NCBI GenBank assembly: GCA_025642065.1
Contig: JAODUP010000184.1
Location: forward strand, 657,501-721,500
Source of the DNA: Paralvinella palmiformis
Lineage: Eukaryota; Annelida; Polychaeta; Terebellida; Alvinellidae
Length of the DNA stretch: 64,000 nucleotides
Reading direction: 5' to 3'
Shown: one piece after another, positions 50,087 through 61,699 of the stretch
Numbering within the stretch: the stretch's first letter is position 1
Layout: every line of letters begins with the position of its first letter
The notes under the pieces: generated by a model
What the model was told of the DNA's origin: nothing
What the model saw: only the letters and a program-made list of their open reading frames with translations
The model's database searches: none
Position numbers and translations under genes: made by a program

Positions 50087-51287
50087 GTAAGATTTATCCC
50101 TCACCATTCAGAATTATACCATCAGCAAATGTATTACGCCACCCACCATAATACGCAATCATGATTGGCCAATGTCAGCATCATTGCGTTGTGTATATAA
50201 CTGAAAAACAACGTCACTAATTGCATTCCAAATATGTCCATACCGAATAGTACCCGACCACCAGTGCGGGAGTGGTACTCGGTTTCTGAAATATTGTCTC
50301 CTGCTTTTTTCCGAGCGATTTATTTAAGGTATTAACCTAAAACAATTGTTTGATCGACTTTCGTCGCCAATAATTATCTTAGATTAGTTCGGTTTCCGCT
50401 TGTCCGACAGACGCCCCGGTGCGTCATTTTGGCGAGCGGCTGCTTATTTTCGCAATGAAAACTGGTTTAAATCGGTCGGCGCCGTGTATCATAAATCTCG
50501 CCGAATACGGGAGTGCCGGCGTTTTATTCGGCAGAAAATTTCGGCCGCGTTTTCTTCATTTCTGTGCGACTTCCGTATAATGCTCTGACTGATTTTGCGG
50601 TGTACCGATAGACCGCGCTTCGCGTTAGAACGCGTTCGAGTCGGCAGCGTCGGCTCCGCGGCGTTTTCCTTCCGGATCGGTGGCAAAACGGGGCCGTCTG
50701 TAAGTGATTAGACGTAGTTAGCTCTATCATTAGAGCGGCCCGTGTTTCCCTTAGTAAGTCATCCGTCATTAAATCTCGGCCGAATCGGTTTTGCGCTTTG
50801 CTCGGCGTATATGCTCGAATATTTAGAGGCAGCCGGATGTTCTTGGAAATGTTCCGAACGGCTAAGTGGGGCTTTTTTTCTCTCTCCCTCTCTCCTGCTG
50901 GTGGCATTTTTCAATTATGTTTTTTCCTGTTTGTTTTAAGAACGGGGCTTTGCGGCTCGGGGTCGAGTCGGCTTAGCTTGGCCGACTGGTTGTCGGATGT
51001 ATTCAAGCTTGTGCTGTGCGGGAGAGGAGGTGTTTATCAGGGGGAAAACTCGCCAGTGGGGTCTGGATTGGGCAGAACCTGTCAGAAACGGGACCCAGGT
51101 TTGGTATTGATAGGGTACAGGCAACAATTGGGCTCTCCGATGTTGTGCTATTTTCGGAAACGGCAGGAGATTGTTCAGACACATGCACAAATACCACTGT
51201 GAGCACACGCGCGCACAAACACACAGACAGAGGGAGAGAGAGAGTTGTGGAAGTCACTGGACGTCACAACATGAAAAGTTACTTACA

Positions 51288-51375
51288 CTGAGTAATTCCC
51301 CTGATGCATCATCCAGAGTTAGTATTCATGATTCTCTGTACTAGTCCCCTTTCACGGAATATTAAAAACACACGC
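51288..51375 (-). repeat. Dispersed repeat R3 copy, reverse
   Basis: The minus strand shows ACTAGTACAGAGAATCATGA, AACTCTGGATGATGCATCAG and GGGAATTACTCAGTGTAAGT, matching the R3 order. It lies about 650 bases from the better-preserved copy at 52021. Confidence 0.6.
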
Positions 51376-52020
51376 ACGCATGCGCACACACGCACGCACA
51401 CACACACGCAATACCTCGTACTCCATACAGCAGTCTCACATTTGTACTAATGTAATTACTATTTACCACGCTAATCATCACTGACCTTGAATCAGTTCAG
51501 TATTTTTCCCCACCGTCTGGATTCGGTTCCGGAATGCTATTAGGCTTTGCGTTATACTGGATCCGTAATGATTAACCGACTCCGGCTTGTATCATTGATG
51601 GATGTCTTACAGGTGAATCAAATATCCACACTTACCGCGATCTGGAACATGTTTGGAATCGGAGCAAGTTAATTGAAAAGTATTTTTGGATCCGTACAGA
51701 AGAAGAACATTTGTTACAGGGATCCATACACCGGTTTAGCTACACCATCCATTGTCTGCTGCGCCTATCTGATAAACTGTTATGTCCACGTTTGTATATC
51801 CCGCTTATACTCGTGTATACCCCCCTGGCGCAAACGCACACACCCACACACACACACACGCGCGCGCGCAGGCATCCACGCACGCACATCGACCATATGT
51901 CCCATGTGTGACCAATTCCGAGTTTAACCAAAGAGGGGTGGGGAGGGGGGTAGTTGGATATAACACAGTACAGTCCCAGTCGGGTAACTTGCTCTGAGTA
52001 CTGATCGTTGTTTATGTAGC

Positions 52021-52144
52021 TGAGACATTACACACGTCTCAGCAAGAAAAGTCGCCACTCTGGTTTCAGTACCCTGAAGAAACGTCCAGAGTTTGAATTC
52101 ACGGTTCGAGATTCTCTGTGACCTGTGCCTTATTATACACAGCT
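52021..52144 (-). repeat. Dispersed repeat R3, reverse copy
   Basis: On the minus strand it matches 6331-6432: AGCTGTGTATAATAAGGCAC, CAGAGAATCTCGAACCGTGA, TCTGGACGTTTCTTCAGGGT, CTTTTCTTGCTGAGACGTGT. It carries about 24 extra internal bases after TTCAGGG. A short TG run precedes it on that strand. Confidence 0.8.
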
Positions 52145-52229
52145 AAAACACACGAATTCACTCACTAAACACACCCTTATGCTCTCTTTCTCACACCCAG
52201 TGGGTATCTCCGTTCGCCATATACCCAAA

Positions 52230-52840
52230 GGACCATTTAAATACCCGTCTAATATGGCCGCGTGACGTGACCAAGTGACGTGTTCAGTGTTATAACATAT
52301 CCCGGTAATATGGCTAGGTAACATAGCATACTGTCAAGGACGCGTTAACATGGCTGATTAGCATAACCTCGTAACATGGCCTTGTAGCATTCCGTTTGAA
52401 ACATGTTCCAGTTGCACCACGTCAGTTGGTAAGTTTGCGTGTTTAAAGGTCCGAATAACTGACTTGTACGATGATTGATGTTTTATGGCCACTTTTGTGC
52501 ACATGGTAGACTAAATGGGCCGAGCGACCTCCAAAGATAATGAAGCGAACTTAAAGATGAAACACCCTTCAGATATGCCCACGCCGAAATTCGAACTCGG
52601 GTGGTAGTGATCTGTGGTTCAACGCGCTACCAACTAGACCACGGAGGCGCCCCAACTGACGTGTACGAATTTCAAAGCCTATTAACCTGGACGGGTAACA
52701 TGGTCTTAAGTAACATGGCCAACTGACATTCGCCGGTAACACGGCGTGGTAACATGCCTTGTTAATGAACATGGCCCGATAACATGTTCTGGTAACAACA
52801 CTTCCGAGTGGCATGACTGAGTAACACGTCCAGGTTACAT
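52230..52840 (+). repeat. Degenerate GTAACATGGC array split by a SINE
   Basis: Words such as GGTAATATGGCTAGGTAACAT, CGTAACATGGCC and GGTAACATGTTC recur every 15-25 bases at 52230-52420 and again at 52680-52840. The SINE-A copy at 52472-52653 lies between the two halves. Units are too diverged for a fixed consensus. Confidence 0.55.
52472..52653 (-). mobile_element. SINE-A copy, reverse, with TSD
   Basis: On the minus strand this is a complete SINE-A: GGCGCCTCCGTGGTCTAG head, B box GAGTTCGAATT, GGAGGTCGCTCGGCCCATTT core and a CATCAATCAT tail. The flanks AACTGACTTGTACGA (52457-52471) and AACTGACGTGTACGA (52654-52668) match at 14 of 15 bases. It sits inside a degenerate GTAACATGGC array and so interrupts an older repeat. 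Confidence 0.88.
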
Positions 52841-55800
52841 ATCGCTAGCCGGAGGGCGAACGGCTAGGTATATACCACGTGACTGTTTCTGGTTGTTTAT
52901 TTTCTCTTTTGCGAGTTTCGCCGACTTGAGGGAAGATCCAGAACCGCAGACCGATGTGCGTTTGTTTATATTCTATCGTCCGGATCGTTGAACGTACGCC
53001 AGCCAGTCGTTTGTTGCGAGCCGAGCCACTATTTATATTTACACCAATCTCACCCACTTCGGTCGTATCTTCGTCGTGTGGATAAATATTTCTTATTGAG
53101 CAGATAACACGGGCGCCCTACTGTCCCAGTTGATATTTTGTTATTCAGCGGATAACGCGGGCTCCCGTCTGTATCGCCGTTTCTCGAACAACGCCGTCAT
53201 CATCATCATCATCATTATCACGTGGTCTTTCACGATTGTAGTGGTGTCGGTGTTTTAAGTATGCCGTTTGGAAGTTGTCATGCACTCTTTGCGTTGACTA
53301 ACCACAATATGTACAGCCATTGTCAATAACAAGATACGACACGATTAATTAAAACGGTCTGATTTAGCCTTGCCATGTTATAATCTCTTGTTGCCTGCGG
53401 CGAATCGCTGATCTGTTGACATCTCTGGCTGAGGTCCAGTTGTCAGATAAGTCGTATAAACCTCATATAATTCACACAGTTAATGGCGCTATTTTTTGTT
53501 AGATATTCGTTTGATAACTTGTGGTTCGCGATGCCTTACGGACGTTAACTGCCGGGCTGGAATCTCGTTTAATGCGTCTAGGTGGGGGATGTTTCATCCA
53601 TAGATAAAATGCTTTGAGCGAATCGGCTGATTTCGCTTGTGACTAGCTGATGAAACATATTCTAACTATCCATGTTATTGAAATACTATACGATAATGTG
53701 TGCTCTCACAATATTATCAGTTTTTCAACTGCCGTTTTTAAAAAGATGGTGGTACGTTCAGGGTGCGCACTTTATGCCGAGGTCGCGGTTCAAAACTCGA
53801 GTCACCAAAGAGGTAAAAGAACGCCATTCAAGAGGTACAAGAGATTGCCTAATTCTTAGTATCATATCCGTCAGTAAGGCTCTTCGTATTAATGGCTGTT
53901 TGCAGGAGCTTTCACCGGATGCCCACCCCCCTCCGTCAGCGTTATCCCGAATCGATTAATTCATCGATCTTGCACCGATCCAGACAGGTGTCTGTCATTG
54001 GGACCGACCACATCATTCTCGTTTCGTGAACGGCTAGCCGCTGGTGGCCATTATTCACGCTGATAGCCGCCGCAGCGGCATCGGCCGATCCCGAACTCTA
54101 AACACGCGCCGTCCGGATATCGGGACCTGGATTCGTAGATCCCGAAACGTGTTCGCGAGTAACGAGCTCCTGTTGGGAGGGATATTTTTGGTTGCACTTT
54201 CGCCGATGGAAAGCGTTGCGAAGAGTCCCACCTTTTGTTATTGCTAAGGAAGGTGTTCATTGCCGCTTGCTGAACTTGGAGAACAAAATTAAGAAGCCAC
54301 GCGCATACCGAGACGTTTTAACGTACAGTTTCACCGCAACACGCCATAACAAAACTGGGACGATCCTTTCTCATTACGAAATGCATTTCGCTGGAATTGT
54401 GCACGTCGTTGCTTAGTGTATTCTAGTCGGATAATTATACGGACGGTAATGGCGCAAATTGGTGGCGTAAATTTAGAAAATTTGCTCCGTTTTGGCACAA
54501 ATTGCTAAATTAAATTGCTCATCGGAGAGTTCAGCTACAGCAGCGGTCTACAATAATATGGAACTGATTGTGTAATCGATAACTGAAGATGGGTATTCTA
54601 GCTAGGTTTTCTCCCCGCTCCCCCCCCCCCCCTCTCTCTCTCTCTCTCTGTGCCCGCGCGTGTGCGTACACGGTGTTTACTTATTTTTAACGCGCTGCTC
54701 TTAAATATCGTCCAAATGTATTACATTATTTCACCTGTCAAGTGTAGGCTTCACTAAATACCGAAACATCGCGAGCCGAAGTTATCTGGTACGCGACTCG
54801 TGGCCTGAATTAAATGAACTCTCACATATAAATAGATCTTACAATGACTGCGTACCGGATTAGAACGCTCTTATCTGGATAAATTATGATGTTTAGGAGT
54901 CGATCCTGATCATTGTGACCTTTGTCCGACCTCTGGTCCCATTTTAGCAGTGTTCCAAGAAGTGGTTTGCTTCGGTTGCTCGTTGCAATTAGTGACCAAA
55001 TTCATGAACCATTCGTTGGCGCAGTTGCGTGCTAGAGTTTATATACCAGGAATAGCTTAGCTGCGGGATTCCTTTCGATCCGAGAACGAGGCTAGCCAGT
55101 CGCCACTTCTGACCTCAGACCCGGTCTAATTACTGGCATATCGCATATTGTCACCATCACAAACATTCCATTTGCCATTTGATCATCCGTGCATTGTCCA
55201 TGTGGCTTGCTTCATGGCAGATGTAGGCCACCACCACCACTCTATCTCTCCCTGTCTCTATCTCCTATGAACCAATCCCAGCCGGATGACCTCTAAATGA
55301 CCTAGTTGGCCTTGACTCATTCCGGTTATGATCTCGCCGAAATCGAGCTCCAGCTATCAATCAGTTGGTGCATATTTCCGGTGGACCATTTCCGGCGTAT
55401 TTCGGGCGTGATGCTAATCGCTTTAGCTTCCCACTCCCAGCTATTAACAATAACAAAAGCATGATAAATGATGCCTTGACCAACGCCGCGCGACCGCTTC
55501 TGCCCTGCTGAATGCTCTGGATCGACGATATCGACGCCGTGCCCGTACGCTTCACCGTGCAGGGAAGACGGACTACGAAGTTGATTTTGCCGGATGATTT
55601 GCTTGTAGTTCGGGGAGTATCATTATCCACTACCCGGTCGGCCTTATCCGGAGAGAGGGAGGGGGAGTGGGAGAGCGGAAATTGACCCCGGACAATGGCC
55701 AGTACTCAGCAGGTCGTTTCTGCCAATCGGAATGATTGATTGGCGAAATTTGGCAAGAATTCCAAGGGCGAATTCGCTGGCAGAGCGGATTGGTCGAGAA

Positions 55801-56082
55801 TTATGGCGTTCATTTAGCTCATCCCTGATGAACTGTACCGCGTTTGTTTATTATCTTAGCCATCAAGTCGTATTTCGGCACTTCTTCCTGTGATTGGTCC
55901 TTTTCTTAGAGATCGGCAACTCGGCCGACCAATCAGGAGCTAGCTAACTTTTTAAGTGCTCTTTTGTAATAACGGTAGCATTGATTTATAGTGTTTTACT
56001 CGTTGTTTGCCATGCTGATATAATATTCGATAACAATCAAATACTATTAGTTTAATGTCATTTACAAGTTTAATGTCATTTA

Positions 56083-56116
<34 letters not shown>

Positions 56117-56816
56117 GTGGTAGAGGTGGAACATGCATTCGGTCGCTTAGAGAGAGAGAGAGAGATATTCATTTCGTCCCAGTATTGTAGCTGGTTTGGC
56201 CAGCGCGGGGTCAAACTATTTGCCATCCATCAGTGACACCAGGCGACGTCCATTGCTGCGGCTGCTGTTGTAGTTGTTGGTGGTGGTGGTGGTCGTGCGA
56301 GATTTAGTTCCGCGGAGAATTGACCATTATATTCGAGCAGCCCGGCATGGTTCCGCCAATAAAATCTGCTCTTCTCGCTTTAAGCAGTTCTTGCTTGACC
56401 TCTGACCGTTGCCCCGTATTTCACACATGGTACTGAAGATGCAGTTTTTCCTTTCTTTCTATTTTCGTAGCTGGTTGGCTGGCTGGCTGGCCTGGCTGGC
56501 GGGCACCTTGTTTGTTGTCTAAACACAACCAAGCTCGGAAGTAGTGAAATACCGCGTACAATATCGGTAATATACACTACATCCATCGTAGCATGGACCT
56601 GTACTACGGAAGACCATAACATCGCCCGGTTTAGTTAAGGAATCGCCGATGAGAATGCGGACATTCGAGAATTACGGTTTATGGCTGACCGGTTATGATA
56701 AACAGCGAAATGACGCCGTTCCGTTATCTTAATGCCATCTGGGGCTTCTCAAATTCGTTCCGAAGCTTTATGTCCTCCGCTGGTAATAACCGAGGATATT
56801 CCAGTAAATTGTACTG

Positions 56817-56821
<5 letters not shown>

Positions 56822-56880
<59 letters not shown>
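56822..56880. repeat. (TC)n(TG)n(GA)n microsatellite
   Basis: The TC and GA blocks are complementary, so the tract can fold on itself around the TG centre. Confidence 0.9.
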
Positions 56881-57456
56881 TAATAGGGGCTGTCTTGTTT
56901 ACGGCTGACTTCGACATGTGCCCCCACACAGAGACTTCCGTTCCTACATGACATTCGTTTACCAGTTCCTGATTGGCCAAAACTAACTCAACGAATTTTG
57001 CTTAATGGGGGCTCATTATTTGAACAGATCGCCAGTCGGGCCGTAATGGGATCATACGAAATACGCGTATATGCGATGGTACATATATTCATTGGTCGAA
57101 ATTTTACACACTTGAAATTCAGTAACTCTGCTTAGAGAGTTCATGGAAAATTGCAAATAAAGATGAGGAAATTTGCATATTTAGTGTTTCTACTTGGCTT
57201 ACGCGTTGAATGGATATCGTGGTGTTGACATATTTGTTAAACAGAACAGATGTCAATTTTTAGTGTCCGTCTTTTAATAGACACGATTGAGTTATAGCAG
57301 GTGTTAATGTTAGGCGAACAACGCTGTTAGTTATATAACGTTGAGCCACCTGGAAAGGTTAAATATCGCCAGCCATTTGAGATTTTGTCTAATAACAAGG
57401 CAATGACTACGAAGGATCTAAATTTATTTTCAAGACATATTAATGATATCAGCAAG

Positions 57457-57493
<37 letters not shown>

Positions 57494-58302
57494 ATACCCA
57501 CCTGCTGTTTTGAGTGTAAAACAGTAAAAGGTCAGACCGAAGACTGCTGGGCACAAAATGGTCATTTTGTTTATGACTTATGACCTGCCCTAGATTAGGC
57601 CGTATGTTTGGAGATAAGTGACGTAAAATATGACTTCAGTGGGTTACATAAAATGTCAGTCTTTTCGATATTATTTAGCATTAAGCGATTGTCGGTTAAT
57701 GTATGGATTGCGGGCAGGGGTATAGATAGATTAGGGTGTTTCAGCCATCAGCAAAACGAGTTTGGCCTGGTGATTTCCTCGTGCCAGATCAGACCCGGTC
57801 TATAGGGTTATAACAAATCCAATAAAATCACGTGATACGCATCTCGGCGTTCCCCGTGTGTGGGATATTTCATCCATCAACAAAACGCGTTCTCTTCACC
57901 ATTTCGTTATCCCGGCTAAGACCATTGTCTTGGCTGCACAAGACAGTAACCCATGACCTTAAAATGGAATTAAATACCCTATTTATGAGTCACGCGGGCT
58001 GCTGATCAGATTTTAACTAATTGGACATTTATTAAAAGAAATAAGCTGGTTAATTTGTCGAGGAAATGCTCGGAAGTGAATGGTTCTCGTAGAATAATTT
58101 AGTTATGCCGAGAACAGTTGGCCATTGAGAGGTGATCTTGTAAATCACGTCATTGTCCATATAAGGAGATATGTGTACTAATTAAAATGTCCGCTGATTG
58201 ATGGTTATTTCGAGTTTTGTGGACCGGATTGTGGTGAAGGCGAGGGGGGAGGCTGATTCGCAGGCCGTGGTTGTGGTCGGCCCCATCCCAAGAGTGCAAC
58301 TC

Positions 58303-58303
58303 G

Positions 58304-58337
<34 letters not shown>

Positions 58338-58370
58338 ACACACACACATAGAGGGGGGGGGGGAAGAAGG
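58303..58370. repeat. (CA)n with poly-G
   Basis: An interrupted CA run is followed by a G run. A (TC)n(TG)n tract at 58551-58595 lies immediately before candidate exon 3, and further TG/TA tracts lie at 58866-58918 and 59066-59114. Confidence 0.9.
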
Positions 58371-58566
58371 GCACAGGGTGTTGAGATAGTTTTAATCTAC
58401 TTGATCCAGTTGAGGCCCTGGGCATGATAGTAGTGGCTGATGGGCATAAACCATCGGCCCCGCGTTTGTTGGGCCCACGGGACACAGGATTGTACACAGC
58501 GGCTTGGTTAATCAGATTATTAAACATTGTGTTTGTATGTCTGTGTGTGTCTCTCTCTCTCTCTCT

Positions 58567-58597
<31 letters not shown>

Positions 58598-58607
58598 GAC
58601 CCCGCAG

Positions 58608-58676
58608 TGACTGGGTTACCACGGGCTACGCACCATACTGGATACCATTCGGCACTGGTAGTGGTGGCCAAGACAA
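58608..58676 (+). CDS. Candidate internal coding exon 3
   Basis: The exon lies directly after a (TC)n(TG)n tract that could serve as its polypyrimidine/acceptor region. AG occurs at 58596-58597 (TGTAG) and 58606-58607 (CCGCAG). Only the second gives a frame compatible with the preceding exon's phase 2. The 69-bp exon is 1 + 22 codons + 2 and ends at GACAA|GTATGT (donor 58677). It encodes an aromatic, glycine-rich segment (DWVTTGYAPYWIPFGTGSGG, then QD). Such dense Trp/Tyr/Pro content is unusual for chance reading. The frame also continues open past the donor to a stop at 58717-58719, so a retained-intron end is possible. No family is recognised. The microsatellite acceptor lowers certainty. 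Confidence 0.45.
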
Positions 58677-59064
58677 GTATGTGTGGGGTCGTGGAGGGCG
58701 TGGATGGGGGCAGGGCTAAGATTTCGTGAATGTTACCTCCTCAAGTTATAGACTAATGAGGTAGTGAGGTTTGGGAGGACAGTGGGAGGACCGGGAATAC
58801 CATAGACGAAGTATTTCACCTGTCTGATGGTTTGGTTTCCCTGGTTACTGGGTTTCTCGGGCCGAGAGAGAGAGAGAGAGAGGGGTGAGGGAGTGTGTGT
58901 GTGTGTGTGTGTGTGTGATAGTGTGTGTGTACTTATGCGGTCATTTCCCGCCAGTCCTGGATATCCTCATCGTTTGCTATTAAGCAACGGTTGATATCCA
59001 GAATGGGCAGCTTGGCTACTGATCCAGGAGGTAATGAGTGTTATGGTAAATAGAACTCTCCGTC

Positions 59065-59114
<50 letters not shown>

Positions 59115-59337
59115 GAAATTAGAGAAACTTTATATACACAACACTGGCCTATTTATTTATTTATTTTATCACAGGTTTGTAATCCAGACCTGTCCTCATC
59201 CGTTCATAGTGTGACCTTTGTACACCGACGGAGTACCGTATACTTGTTTTAGTCACCATTTACCAGATCCATTGCGTACAATAATTCATCATCATCATCA
59301 TCATCCAATATCATGTACTCTGGTTATGGTTCCGGTA

Positions 59338-59450
59338 ACAAGCCAGAACACATGAAAGATTAGTAGCCATTTGGTGGTTTCGAAACTTCCTGACCCATCA
59401 CAGTTACCACTAAGTCATCGGCGCTCACAAATACTGTATCCGTGTCCCCG
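59338..59450 (-). mobile_element. Possible tRNA-like SINE remnant
   Basis: The minus strand has GATGACTTAGTGGTAACTGT and GGAAGTTTCGAAACC at the spacing of A and B boxes. No tail or core was recognised. Confidence 0.28.
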
Positions 59451-59479
59451 GTTGGGATGAGCCCGGGATCGAAGGAGGT

Positions 59480-61200
59480 TTGGGATTTAAGTCCTTATCG
59501 TGGCTTTGATGTTTGTTGATGACTGCGTAGTGTCAAACTCGACCTTTGGGTACCACCGCGAGGGTACCGTCGGGGTTGTCCTGAACTCTACATCAGGATA
59601 TCTGTATAATGTTAAGGAGATTTCTTTAGATTCTACTGAAATAGACCGCCTACACTGAAACGTGTCCCCTCTCCTTCTCCGCCCTCCAGTGGGCCATTCA
59701 ATTGGTGGTGTAAAATATATGTACCTGTCTTATTGTAATGAACTATTTCACGGTCTATCATTGAGTAAAACACCGTGTGCAGTTCTGTAATGAGTTGAGT
59801 ACATGAGGGATGATGCCTTGTACCAGGTATGATGGTATCAGTCGCCAACGAGTACCGGTTATCATCTGCCGCGAATGCGACACTGTCATGTTGTTGATGA
59901 TCCGTGACGCAGTGTTCGCGTCTCGTGTGTGAGACTATGCCCAGATTGTTCGTCATCTGACACTGCGGTAGTGTTTGTGCAGCGTGTGGAGCATCTGGAA
60001 TTGGTTTCGATTCTCCGCTTTTGTCACGTGCTACTCGCCGACGGGTGGTCAAGGTCATGTCGGACGAATCCGGTAGAGTCCGGTTTGGCCGGGGAAACTT
60101 CTCGAAGCGGCGTGACCAATCGTTCCATAGCCCAGCTGGATGTAAACAGCTGGATGTGAGTTTTGATGTAAACAAAATTCCTTGCCCGTGCAGTTGGATT
60201 TTTAAACATCGAAACGAGAAAGTCCCATTGGATGAGTAGTTTCGTCAGTGCTAGGGGTGCAAGCCAACACCTTCAACCTACGGATGATGCTGGTAGTACC
60301 TGGAATTGGCCATCGTACGAGCTGCATTTTCGTCCGTTACCTGGAACGGAGTAAATTCTCAGCCGCCTAAAACTGGCGCCAATTAAAAGTCTACCGTTTA
60401 CGAGATTATTAAATCCGTACCGGTTTACATTACATTAAATAACACGGTAATTACTGGATGTGCGAGAACGGACCGTTCTTTATCAATCTATAGCCGACGG
60501 TTTTGTTCGCGGTGAAGGCGGTTACAATAAACTGCACAAAAAGGCCCCCGAGTTGTTTGGTTCACTCCCGCAGACAGAAGCGTCAAGGTTTTACCGTTTT
60601 TTGGGGGAAGAGAGATTTGTCGGAGGAGGGAGTGTTTTTATCAATCGGAGCCGTGCAGCATTCTCTGGAGAGGGAAAAAAACACCCCCGGAATATCTAAT
60701 CGGCACCAAACAGCGCAGAAAATATGATTGTAAATTAGATTACGGCGAATAGTATGCCCCTTGTTTGGTCAGTTGGGTAATTCTTACGCAATATCCCGAG
60801 TATCAATGGCGTGATAGGAAGATTGTTTTTTTTAATGATAGGTTTGTTCGATTGGAATTAAAGAGGCGGCATTTTATCAGACCGATCCAGGTGGCTGTTT
60901 CTTTTCTGTACATTTTTTGGAATTTGGCGTTGGCGAGTGTTGGCCGCGGTGATGGTGTCTTGAATCTGCCCGTCATCACCCATCATCATCATCATCATAA
61001 TAATCACCCATCATTATTATCAGACTGTTGTTTGTCTTATCACCAGACCATTGTTATAGATATGGGCGGATGAGTTGGTGTTTTATCATCATCAGAATGT
61101 TATTTTTATCATTTTGTTATCATTCGGGTCGTGTATTGGTAATGATGTGCTTAAAGCCAATATACCGTTGTCAGCATCATCATCATTATTTTATCATCAT
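59480..61200. other. Unique, CpG- and ATTA-rich DNA
   Basis: There is little simple repeat here apart from (ATC)n runs near 60980 and 61170. A 180-codon minus-strand frame (59633-60175) is the longest outside repeats but shows no recognised domain. The AATTA/ATTAAA-dense segment at 60370-60460 could hold homeodomain-type sites. Downstream exons of the candidate gene were sought here and not found. Confidence 0.4.
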
Positions 61201-61225
61201 CATCACCATCAGGGCATTTCGATGA

Positions 61226-61406
61226 CTGATGATTGATGTTTACGGCCACTTTTGTGCACACGGTAGGCTAAATGGGCCGAGCGACCTCCGAAGGTAATGA
61301 AGCGAAGTCAAAGACGAAACACCCTTCAGATATGTCCACGTCGAGATTCGACCTCGGGTGGTAGTGATCCGTGGTCCAACGCGCTACCTACTAGGCCACG
61401 GAGGTG
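61226..61406 (-). mobile_element. SINE-A copy, reverse
   Basis: A near-complete copy. On the minus strand it runs from CACCTCCGTGGCCTAGTAGG through a mutated B box (GAGGTCGAATC), the GAGGTCGCTCGGCCCATTTA core and GTGTGCACAAAAGTGGCCG to an (ATC)n tail at 61226. No target-site duplication was found, and neighbouring (ATC)n runs blur the 3' end. Confidence 0.85.
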
Positions 61407-61449
61407 AATTGGTATCACGTTCGGCCATTGAACTATAAACACGAGACTT

Positions 61450-61560
61450 TAAAACCTTGCCGAGTTATATCTGTAGAGTGTTTCATCTTAGACTTTATCT
61501 CAATGTCACCACAGATGGCTTGACCCAGTTAGCCCTCTACGGCCACAGAAACGCCTATTT
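61450..61560 (+). mobile_element. Highly decayed SINE-A/B remnant
   Basis: Bases such as TATCTGTAGAGTGTTTCATC, GACTTTATCTCA and CAGTTAGCC follow the order of the SINE-A/B body with many substitutions. The stretch sits just downstream of an intact reverse copy. Confidence 0.4.
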
Positions 61561-61699
61561 ATAAACATTACTTATTCATCAGCATAATCAGACATACTGT
61601 TTCATCATCATCATTATCAGTACCATCATCATAATCATCATTACGTCACTCTGAAGATGCTGTTATCATCATGCGGTAGAGTGCAGTAACTCCGCCAGT

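Larger units (their letters stand above)
50087..58607 (+). other. Putative intron between exons 2 and 3
   Basis: This 8.5-kb interval carries one SINE-A copy (52472-52653), two copies of the GGCACTGGCACAG repeat (51288-51375 and 52021-52144), a degenerate GTAACATGGC array split by the SINE, and long unique stretches at 50.1-51.2 and 52.9-57.4 kb that are low in microsatellites and rich in CpG and ATTA motifs. Open frames here (for example 50524-50907 minus, 53672-53959 plus) have no recognised domains. Such unique blocks are plausible conserved regulatory DNA, which is inference. Confidence 0.3.

Noticed and set aside
59183..59222. Terminal exon after TTTATCACAG continuing exon 3
   Set aside because: Phase fits, but it adds only 13 residues before a stop, with no coding character and no poly(A) signal nearby.
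59633..60175. 180-codon minus-strand frame
   Set aside because: No recognisable domain, no biased composition and no splice or promoter support. The length is possible by chance in CpG-richer DNA.
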